The notes beneath the pieces are model-generated. The model saw only the letters and a program-made list of their open reading frames with translations, was not told the DNA's origin and did no database searches. Shown piece after piece: positions 12,401 through 24,400 of a stretch of DNA of 64,000 bases (its first letter is position 1; every line of letters begins with the position of its first letter). This DNA is from Setaria digitata (Eukaryota > Nematoda > Chromadorea > Rhabditida > Setariidae), in assembly GCA_003640385.1 (NCBI GenBank), contig RCAB01000092.1:1-64000 (forward strand), read 5' to 3'. A program made the translations under genes and the position numbers.

Positions 12401-15400
12401 CTCGGGAATAAAATTGTAGGAATAAAAATTGCTACTAAATTAATGAAGTTTTGAAAGTTTTGTAGGGACTGAATTTATAAGTAATCATATCTAAAATAAA
12501 TTTGGAAAAGAGGTTATTGATTCGGTAAGAAAGGAAACTTAATCCAAAACTGTCGGGTTTCATAAAATGTTACTCAAATGATTAATCTCTGAATTAACAA
12601 GCCAAATGAGTAGTTGTCAATGTATTTTCTGTTATATAAAAATGCCTGTTGTAGTATATATTTCGACTGTTTTGTGTGCTTATTAAAGTCTTAACAAGTA
12701 TAGGCGTTGTGTCATATTGTGCCAATAGTTTCGAGAAGGCAGTTAGTTTTTTTTTTTCCATCAGTCATTTGATTCTCGTTTGCATATTCTCTTTAAATTC
12801 ATCCAGTATTTTGGATTTTTTAGAAGTGTAAATTGCAAATTTTCCATTATTAATTATGCTGCATCATTATATTTTAGCAAAAGCTAATGGGTATTATTAG
12901 GTAATTTTTGCTGCTGCTCTCCCAAATAATTTTAGGATTAATTCAACTTTTCTCAGGTTGCGAGATAACTTTTACAGCACCAAGCAAGTATTTTGCGTAC
13001 AGCGTACTGCATGCTGTGTAAATTTCCTATTATGAAATATGCATACAGCATGCAGCATAACAACATGGCGCAATGTTAAATGATAATGCTATATATTAAC
13101 TTATTATTTATTTAGTCAAGTTTCATCGCCATTATCATTATTTAGTCTGTCCTTTCGTTAGAGCTACTGTTTGTCCTTCATGAACTCTTTTATTCACAGC
13201 TTGATAGAAATCAATTCAAAATGATTAGATTCCCTGAAATATTGCATTAACTTATCGTAAACCAATTAAAACAAAAACGACAGTAAATTAATATAGTATA
13301 ATTAGGTAGATACAGTACTATTCATTACTGTAAAAAACCTTTTTTTTGCAATTGTAACTGAATAGATGACATTTCTTAAAGGGCAAAATCGCTAATATTT
13401 CAAGGAAAAATAATCGAAGGTATACTTAAAATTTAAAAATTTCTATTACATTTTGTGCTCTTGAGCGCTTATTACATTTGTTTCTAAATATTAATTACTA
13501 CTTATATTTCTGGCAGATTAACAGTTCTTTTTTGCGTTTCACTTTTCCGATGGAAATAATTGATCATCGTGGTTCGTTCGATCGTTTGCTTGTTCTTTAT
13601 CAACATGTCCCTAAAGGGGGATGTATAATTCATTATACATATGCAAATTAAGCCTTATAAATTGCATGTAGAAATTATTATTACCAATAGGCTTGCAAAT
13701 GCAACCCATGCATAAATAAAATATCTATGCTTCAAAACTCGTCCTATTAAAGGAGTGTACAGGTGATAATCCTGTTGGGTATAACTCCATTCTTGATCTT
13801 TTTTAATTCTTGCTCTTTATGATAAAATTCTGTGCTGAATAATTGATCTCATAAAGTAAAATTAGAAATCTTTTAATCTCAAGGATTATTATAAATTTTA
13901 AGGAGCCATGAAAGCGCAACCAAGAAATGCGGTCAAGAGTGCATTTCATTTATCCGGGCAATCGGATCAGCCCTTTCCTTCTTCTGCTTCCTTTCATACG
14001 GTGGTCTCCTCCGATTATTGTCATTCAATAAAAATTACATATCCATTCATTCGTCAATGAATTGTCATTTCAATATCGAATCTAACTGTCTTGTTTAAAA
14101 CTTTTTTCAAATTTTTTTTTTAATACTTTTTCCCCTCTTTTATTCGATATACTTAGAAAACAACAGTGAAAAAAAGCTCAAAAATTAAAAATCCGAGGAG
14201 CAAAGGATGGCATTTTTGGAAAAGTCATAATTAATTAATTTAAATAACTAGTTATTTAAATTTACTGCTCAATTTTATAACTCATTTAGAAATATTCCTT
14301 TTTTTGTTAGAATTATTTGCTTAATAAATTTTGATATTTGTTCATAGAAACTAAATTGCTATTTGCTATTTTAATTATGTTAATTGCGCAACAATTTCTG
14401 TTAGTTGTTCAGTAAACAATCTAGTCTGAATCTTTGTTATACCAACCTCGAAATCTGTCAAACGGTCTATAGATTGAAAATGAGACCACCTGTATACAGA
14501 TCTGTAAAGATTCCAGTGTAAGGAAGGAAAGAAAATTTCAAAGGATAGGATGAAGTCCCTAATTCTGCTGGTTTTTATTTCCGTGTCTCATAATGGCAGA
14601 TTTATAATTAATTAATGATTTAGAAGTTTATCAGCTAGATTTAAAAGTAATCATTTAATGTATTTTGCCCAAGTAATTAACATTTTAAAAACAAAGTATT
14701 TAAAGTCCATTTTTTGTTCGATTTCGAGTTTCGAGCTTTTGAATTTTTAAACAAAGGTTGAAAACTCTACAATGTGACATTTTTAATGTAAAAGTCTTCA
14801 CTTTCATATCTCAGTCATCTATTTATGTCACCCATCAACTGTTTTATTTGTTTTTCTGTCCGTCACTATGTCTCTTTTCTGTAACTTACAAACAAATTTT
14901 ATGATATGAATTTGTCAGAATCACTACTTTCAACAGTCTAAAAGAGATAACTTTCTTCTTCGACTGAGTTGGTGTTAATTGTCTTGTCATAAATTTCTAT
15001 TTTTAAACATTTGGATGATTTTTTATTTTACTCAAAAACCTAAACCATTATATCTAACTATATATCTAACTAAATAAAAAGTCTTTAGGTCTCAGAACTT
15101 GAGTGTGGATTCTAAATAACGCCCCAAGATTCTCAGCTAAGATCTTCGTCTACGTCTGCCCCACTGTTATATTGCTATTTTTGAATGTTATAAAATTTCA
15201 TTAATAGGTCCCTAATTAAACTAAGGTGGAAATGACTTAGTCCGGACAGCATGACTGCCATTTTTCATGCTATGCTTAATACGCTTCTATGCTTTGAGTT
15301 TGATGCATTTTTCCCATTCTTTAAATTCCACCCATCTGAATCATTTTATTGCTGGATTCCGTCTGATACGCTACGAATTTAATTTCAGAAGGCTAATGTT

Positions 15401-18400
15401 TTTTCCATTAATTGCCTTCTTTCTCGATCACTCAGAGTGTAATTAGATTTACCGATAACATTTAAGTCAGCAAGGAAACAGTGATAAAGTTTTGAAGCAA
15501 AGCGATTGTGAAACAGAACAGAAATTTTAGTCATGCGATGCAGTTAATGCGTGAGCTGCTAAGACTACATTTTTAGAATCAAGTTGGTTTTCTGCTAATT
15601 AAGCCATCCAGGCTAAACTATTTAAGGCTTGCTTAAGACAACGGGGCAACAACATAAATGGAAGCCAACTGATGTTTTTTTGACTTTATATTATGAAAAT
15701 TTCATGCTATGTATTTTTGCTATGTATTTCTATGGTCATGAAGTTATATTTTTTTTATTGGTCTATCTTGTCACCTTAAAAGGATTCAAGTATTTGTAAA
15801 ATTCTGGGGATTGAAAAATTCTAATGCTTCATCAGTGGGTGCACAAGAAATTTAGGGAGAAAAATCTTTGGTAAGACTTTGAATTTGACAAATCCTTGAA
15901 TTTACTTTTTCTAACTATGGAAAGTAATCCATATTATATAAACAAGCGCTATCAGTAGTGATTGTTCATTAAAAGGAGAAGCATATCATAGAGGTTTATT
16001 TTGGGAGATTAAAAGCTTAGAAGGCATAAAAGATTTTAATTTTTTTTTAATCTCTTTTGTGTTAATCCCTTTCTTTTCTCGAAATTAAATCAGTGGATTT
16101 CAAATGGATTGCTGAATCATAACTTTTATTTCTTCAGAGACACTACTCAATTTAAAATTTTAATATTATTCCAGCGATATTTTGTTATAAACTTTTGGTG
16201 TTTCTGTTAACAATAAAGCCTTCTGTCTATTATACGTCGCAGTTGATGTCTTACAAATTTTATTCATTATGTCCGTCATATCATAGGTAATCAGTTGGTA
16301 CTCTGAAAATTCTCAAATATTTCTGGATGGCGTTATTTGAATAATAATAATATACTATCAATTTACATTTCCAATTTCTATTATAGTCCTAACTACAAAA
16401 TAGTCGTTTTTATCAAAGCGCTGAAGATAACTATTAATTTGTATGTGGCAGTTTCAATTTATCTTTATGAAAATGTTTTAATTAGTACCTCACGCATTTC
16501 TGAATTGTTGGAGACGCTGTTACATCATTCAAAATTGTCATTTATACATTATAATAATTTTAATCGAATACATGACCGGTTTTCAGCCTTTCTGTTTTAC
16601 TGTCATTCAACTTTACCTCAGCGTAACTTATTGGCATTTTGATGTCGCTTGAGAAGAGACGTCAGGAAATAAAAAACTTTCTTTCTTTGCCTTTTCTTTA
16701 TTTTTGGCTTTTTAAAATATGTTCACTGACTGAGCGATGAAGAAATTTTTTGTAGGGATTTTAAGGCGCTGTAAAAAAAAAAAAAAAAAAAGAAAGAAAG
16801 AAATGTCTAAAAATTTATAAATGAGTTCAATCATTAAGAAGATTTAAATGTACATATAGTATAAAAATAAGCGATGAATAAAATACGTAGTCAACTGTGT
16901 TATTTTATTTGTTGAGGCCCGATTTGGTGGAATTACTTTTAAGAATATGCTCGTAATTATAAATTTTTCTACTCGTACAATTTTTCATTCACTTTTCTAT
17001 ATACAAATTTTATGCTGCTTGAATAAAGTGTGTTTCATTTATTTTTCAACTTAATAATGCGCAAATTTCCGATACTTACTATATTTAAGCTTCAGACCTA
17101 GTCTTAGTATTGTTCTGTCATTTGATTAATTAATGTTTGTCCTAATTTGAACAATTTCAGAACTGAATGTCAGTGAACGCGTCAACCAAATAAGGTATGA
17201 TATTTCCATTACTTTTCCCTTTTTTTGCCTCCCGCCGACACTTGTAAATAGAGACCACCTGTCTCATTTCATTGAATTTCGATGAAATAAAAATTTGCAC
17301 TGGTGGATTTCATTCTACACCTAACTTTAAGTTACGTTTACCCACGTATACCATCCGTTTGAAAATCCATTACAAACTAGAATTCTTGTCATAATCAACA
17401 AGATCTAAAAAAAGTCATTTGAAAAGGGAAAGACTGATTGATTAGCAATAATTTTTATTAAAGTTTTACGCTATTACGTGTTCGGTTCTGCTTTGGCATT
17501 TCTAAATTCTACAAATAAATTCTTGAACTTCTTTTTAGCTCACTAATCTTATAAGAAAAGCTAATTTGAATTCGACTGTGTAATAGCAAATGCTACACAA
17601 TGGCTATTATCATTTAGATCCCGGTTATCGCCTTATCATTTATTTCTCTGTATGAAATACGTCTGTACTATTATTACCTTGCAACTGTCATCTTTTCTAA
17701 AACATCAATATTTAATTCAATTTCTTAATTCTAACTTCTCTTTCATTTGTCAGTCATATCAATTGAAGAATTCCTCTTGAGCTGTGATGCTATTTTTCCC
17801 AAAATATTTTCAAATCTGATCGATTTCTCATTCGCCTCAAAAGTATCCAAGTATCCATTTACTGCTGTAAACAATAAGTTGATGATAGTGCTATGGTATG
17901 AATAAGCGCTTCCGGTTTTAACATTTCCATATTGAAAGTATTGTTTGGCACTGTTATCTTCCCTCTCCACACAGCCAACTTCAGTCAAGAAGCTTACCTA
18001 TAAGAGTTATTCTGGACCCTCAAGTATCCCTTACCTTTTACCTGCAAGCAGAACATAACTAGCTTCTGCAGTCTGATTTAAAAAAAGAATACCTTCCCTC
18101 AGTAAATAATGATGCATATATGTACACGTGTGCATATGTGTATGTCCAAAAAAATGTGTGTTTGTGTCATTTTCTAGAAATCTTTGTCTTTATTGTGAAT
18201 GTGCAATTGAAGTTGTTTAGATTTGTTTGTTTGAGCAGCTGGTAGCAAATTAATTAGAAACAACTTTCTGTAATCGCATTTTGCATGTTCCATCAATAAT
18301 CGTTCGTTTAAATTTTGATTGTGAGACAAATCTGAATAAATAGTAGGCTTTTTAATGAACTTACTTGGTAGGCAGGTTTTGTTCGACTTGCATCAACAGG

Positions 18401-21400
18401 GAGGTTTGTTTATTTACAAAGTATTTTGTAGAGTAATTTGTTTAGTTTCAACTGGCGATAAAAATATTGCGTCTTTATTTGAAATGTCAAGAAAAGGGAA
18501 AGGATATTTGAAAAGCCAACAATGAATGAACCGAAAGTCTTCTGATTCTCACTTCATTTGTTCATCTATTTTTGGCATGTAGTTAGGAAGATGAGATGAA
18601 CAGATGATAACAAGCAAACAATCGATCAATTCTCGTCAGCACAAATGCAGACCGTACCCCCGCTGTTTTATGACTTCGCACAGCTAACTGCAAAACTTTA
18701 TGGTTGTATTAAACTTGCTGATACGGTTTGTATCACTTTGACAGACCGCGGCAGACGTAAATTTAATTTTAATGCGGAGCTGGCTTTAGTTGGGAAGATT
18801 TGTTTGGGGATTGTTTTGCTTTCCATTATTTGCAATTTGCTCATCATTCTGGAAAGCTTTTTCATTTCTTTTGTGCGGTAAGAGGGAATGACAACGAACT
18901 TTCTCTTTCTAAGCACAGATCATTTCAAAGATAATTTGAGGAAGATAAAAGTCAAATGATAAAAGAGTGCGAATAAATACTCACATAACGACCAGAATTA
19001 TTATATGAGTCATTTCTTATTATTCTATTAAACTGATACTTCCAATTCCTTTCACTAAATTCAATAGTTACATTGTTACAAATTTGGCCAATCGCATAAA
19101 TTACGAATTAAATTTTTTTAGCTTTAAAATTCTCTTGTTGTTGAATGTTATGGTAATCTATAGCAAACATTACTGAACGGCAATTAGTTGATTAATTTGA
19201 AAGAATGTTTAACAATCCTCCGTTTTCTCTTATCTTAGATGAGATAATGAAATAACAATTACAAACAAATAATTAATGGTTGGGAAATTTTTTCTTTTTT
19301 TCCGGAAGTTGGCTGGCACCAACAAATCCGTCCCATAACGTTGGGTGACCTTTACAATCTTTTCTTTTTTTTTGCCGCAAAATTTTCTTGACGAGAGAGA
19401 TTCTATGTGTATTATTCAAATTTTTGACAAAATGAATGCATATTAGCCACTTAGCCACCAGAATATTTCTGTAGTTCATTCAGACTGCTGATGTATTCCA
19501 CCATCAAGTCATCGTGACATAGATTGATTGCTAGGCATGTTAGTTCCTCTGAAATAAATGTTTCACTTTAATCGAGTTTTACAAAAGTTTTCATAATTTG
19601 AAATAAAATTAACGAACCATCCAACATAACTCAGAATTGATTGTGTTTATCATGCCCAGCATTAAATCAGCTCCGTATCCAAATGTCAAGTGAAAATAAC
19701 TAGTTATTCAATTCAATTCCTAAATTGAGCCACTTAAAATTTTCATGTCAGAAATACTGTTGATAATGGGCTTATATAGATGAATTTATTACAAAAAAAA
19801 AGCGGGAATGGAATCACAGTGTATATAATAATAGCAAAATTTAATCAAGGCCGAGGAAAAAAGGAGATAGTGAAATTTCAATTTGTTTGTGCAATAAATT
19901 GAAATATGAAAGCAAGCGTGAAGGATATTCTTTTATATGACGCAATTCGGTGAACAGCAGGAGGGGAAAAGGAGTGGAAGGAGAGTACTGGACATTAAAT
20001 TTAAACCTGCAATAGATTCTGGTCATTCTTTTTCTCTCGAACAACCAATAAATAAATTAAATAGGAAACTGATGAATGAGGTAGCGTTGTCGAGGTATTT
20101 CAAGTGATATATGTTGGGTCGATAAACGGATGGAAGGAGTTCAGATGTGAATATATTACAAGATTAAATGAAAATCAAACAAAATAGTAGGATCAAGATG
20201 AGTACTTTCCTCTTATTGACTTTAGATCGATTTGATTTAAGCTAGTAAACTAACTATTTTGTAACAACTAACTGGGATTAATAACTGCGAATTTTTCGCG
20301 ATATTCTCACTGGAGAAAAAATTTTAATTATTAAAAATAGTTATTAAAAAAATAAAAATCATTTACATTCATCTGTCATGCAATGCGTCCTTAACGTTTA
20401 AAAACACCTTCAAACATTAGAACATTCCAAATTTTTATTTCTTCTCTTTGCAACTATTCTTCCTTCTACATGCAAATAACATCCGAAAAACTTTTCCTTT
20501 TTGAAAAAGTTACCAGCCATTCGGACTATCTCATTCCTTTCATATTACTTCAATACTTCAGTGGCACTTATCACTTTCAAAAGTTAAATAATAAACTACA
20601 AAGCAATGAGTCGTATTATTTTATTCTCTTTCTTCTTGTCCAATTGGTCGAGAATTTCATGACCTCTCTATACATTGATGTTATACTTCCATCTAATATA
20701 CAGCTTTATAACCTAATGACTTCATTGCAATTGTCACATAATATAGTACGTCTCTCTTTTGTTCGGGGATGGCTTCTTGATTTGTGCAGTCATATGAGCT
20801 ACACCTTTTACGGTTCGCTTAATCTGGTTGCTAGGCCATTTCGAAATTCGTTGGGTCGTTGGAAGTTGACACCCTTATTGTTGTGTCAGGAAATACAAGG
20901 AAAGAGATGAAACTGTCATTATCGGAGAAGCCATTATCTTTTAATTTTCAGTAGCAGTTGACAAAAACGTTGATTTCTGTCATCTGCTGTATTAAAAAAC
21001 TGGCATTTTTGGAGAGATATTTTTGCTTTTTAATTGTTTGTTATCATTTGTACGTCTGCGACAGTTTCTTCTCAAATTAATTGTATTTGTTTTCATCATT
21101 TCATCGAAATTCCATTACTTTATACATTCAGTGTTCCGTTTTTCCCATATTATTTAATTTTATATTTTGGTTCCATTGTTGACATTTTTCAGTAATCATT
21201 TAATTGCAGTGTTTTTGGTGTGTGTATAAGGCAGTGGTTAAAACACATTTTTAATTTATTAAAGTTGTAATAGACTCATTAATATAAATTACCATTTGCT
21301 TCATTATTACTCTGTATTACTTACTATACCATGATAACAATGATGTCTCCTTACTTTCATTTTTTTCCGATACTATGGTTTACTGAAATACTCTCTAAAT

Positions 21401-24400
21401 TTAATTGACAAAAGCGAATTCTGTTAAATTCTTAATTTGGTTCATCTATTTTCAACTTTATTAGCCATCACATTGAACAGAAGAAGTCAATGAAAAAAGG
21501 CTTTCATCATCTTGTCATGGTGATAATAACGATGTAATTGTGGCATTGGCTAGCAAATTTGTCAATTTCTTCTTCGTTTGTTTAATCGTTTAATTACTAA
21601 TCTAAATAATTGATTAATTTTGCGCGGAAATTAAGCGCAATTCCTCATCCTTCCCGTTCCACTGCCAAATATGTCCTAATTAGTAATGATATTTTTAGTT
21701 ATGTGATGCAAAGTAATTCCTGTCTTATGTTATGCGTAATAAGTTAGTATGACTATTACGTGTTTTAGTCTTTAGCTTAGATCAAATTCCTAGCTATTTT
21801 TAGATTTCTACCTAAAAATTTTAAAATTTCTACCTAAAATTTCTACCCCCGCTTTTATTCCATTTCTTAGATGACTTTTCTACCTAGTCATCTAAGAAAT
21901 GGAATAAAATGTCAATAGCCATGTTCTTTTATTTTGATTTCATTCATCCTGAAATCTTCTCATTATCATCATTTCCTCATCGATTTGGTTATAGTTACAG
22001 TCATAGTCATCTGCGCTTCATCTGAATCTAAATCTTTGCAAAATTGACTTTTTTCGAAGGAAATCCTGCCCTCCCAGCTGCAAAAATAGCATTGATGCTT
22101 TCTGGATTCATGCTAGTTGTAGTGGTAATTTAAGAAAATGCATAATAAAAAGGAATACTTGATAATTATCTGATCCATCCAACTTCTTTTTCAATCATAT
22201 GGAGTTCTACTGAGACTCACGTGGTTGGACAAACCATTTGTTCCACGTCATCAACTTTTTTTGCAATGTAATTACAGACGTGAATGCGTGAATGCACTAC
22301 ATTGCCAAAAGCCTTATTGATTTCTCCAATTTTCTCCTATGAATTTTGCGAGGCAGATTTCTCTAATAATGTGAGAAGTTATGGTAGACGAGTTTCAATT
22401 GGTAGTATTTTGAAGGGATGCGAAAAGTGGAAAGTCAAAAAGTGAATTAGTCTTGCTCGACAATTAAGTCGATGGACAATGCATTATATCTCATCAGGAG
22501 ACTTCCAGCATATAGTAAATTTAGTATTCATCTTTGGAAAATTTGAATGAAGAAATTGATCTGATACAATTTCGTATTTTCTGGTTGGGAAATTCTGTGG
22601 ACCCAGAATAAAATAAAGAAGATGATGTAAGTGTAAGTCGAGTGTGTAAGTTTATTATCATAAAAATAGAACTTTTTTTTTCTTCGTCGTGAGTTTAATG
22701 GAGAAGTTTGTTGTTTCAAGTTTCAAATCCACTAGGTTAGACTTGAAACGACTAATTGGAATATTTCTAACAAGCATGGAAATCCTTCTGTTAAGACATG
22801 CAAAATAGCGATCAGTGCAATCTTTGCAATTGAAATCAGGAGTTTTTCAACGGAGAACTGGGTCACGAAGTTAGGATGAATGATTTTATAGCTAGCAGCT
22901 CACGTCAAGTTAAAAAGTCAAAAATTTCTTTCTCCTAAAACGACCGTTTCATTCATGCTTCCTTCTTCTGCAGCATATCTCCATAAAAGCTTATCATCCT
23001 GTTTTTGATACACTTCAAAATAAGCCAAAAACCACTTGGACCATAAAGGTGTTACTTTAGAAGCGCAAAACTGTCCATTTACCATCATGTTTTCACCGCT
23101 CTTCGGCACACTATTCGGTGTCGGGTCCTTCATGCAAGATACTACTACTGTTAGTTAAAATCCTTTCGTCTGATATATTTATCGCGTAAGCGATTGAAAA
23201 GCGTAAGATTACAGCGAAGACATGAAAGGTTGAAGGTGCTATTGTTGTGTTACGCCAATCTCAATAAATTTTTTGAAGAAGTTTCGAAGTAATAACAATT
23301 TTCAGAGCATTGCTGAACAGCGGAACATTTGGTGAATTTGATCACGAAATAAGCGAACAAATTGGACAGTGGCACTCGGAACACCTTCAAGACGGTGACA
23401 CATGCCTCAGAGTTCCCAATAAAAGAAAAGAACGCTTCCTATTTTCTGTCGGTGACCTGAAATGTATTTCCAGGTCGATCGTCATCTTTCACAGAAGTTG
23501 AAGACTCGAATTCATTCACTGAAGAAAGTGAAGACGAAGAGGAAGAAGAAGCAGAAGACGACAACGACAACGGCGAAGGATATCGAATGGCTTCTGTGGA
23601 AACGGTTCAGTCGTCGCAAGCATGGAATAACAATGTACCAAAATTTCCATGTATCACAATTCAAGATTTGCTTTTTGATCAAATTGTAAATTAATCCAAA
23701 GGAAATTTTTACTCTGATGAACAAATCGAAACTAATTTAAAATACATTGCGTAAATATTTTTTCCAAATTAAAAAATAGGGATTTCTTGGAGGCGGGTTT
23801 CTTGCACAATAGTTTAGGTCTTAAATTCAGGAGTTCATTAAAAATTCGTCAATTATACCAAAGTAAAGAAATTATACTCCAGGGCAATGTATCGTTGAAC
23901 AATGTTGTCACTGCTAAACTACTCGATGCTAAGGTTCTACTTATATATGCTACTACTTCTCGTAAAATTTATTTCATCTTTCAGATTTCGGTACTTATTG
24001 CTGATAGTTTTATAAAGTTAAAGTAACTGCACTTTCAAAATTTGCAATAATTAATGGTTTCCATCAGCATCAACAAATATTTGTCTTTGATTATTTAATT
24101 GAAATATATTATTTACAAAAATTTGCTAACATATTAATTTCTCCCTTTTTTAATCATATATTTTATTTCCTTCTTAATTTAATTTGAACTTGAAATTCAT
24201 TTAACAAATCAATCATAACGATATCAAATGAATTAAAAGAAAAGGAATTATTTAAGCATTTTGTTCACCTTTAAAATAAGAATGTATCCCTTTGCTATCC
24301 ACAAAACATTAAAACTTTGATGTTGAATAATAGTGTTAAAATAAATTAGAGATGCACTTCTCCCAATCATATTTTGTTTTCTTCGATTCTTTAAAATCCA

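Larger units (their letters stand above)
17195..23305 (+). other. 6.1-kb formin intron
   Basis: Between two phase-matched DID exons. Mostly AT-rich non-coding sequence, but it holds several open frames with protein-like composition (17743-18003 minus, 18645-18881 plus, 20470-20910 plus, 22918-23133 minus) and a strong 24-bp hairpin at 21853-21909. Confidence 0.6.
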
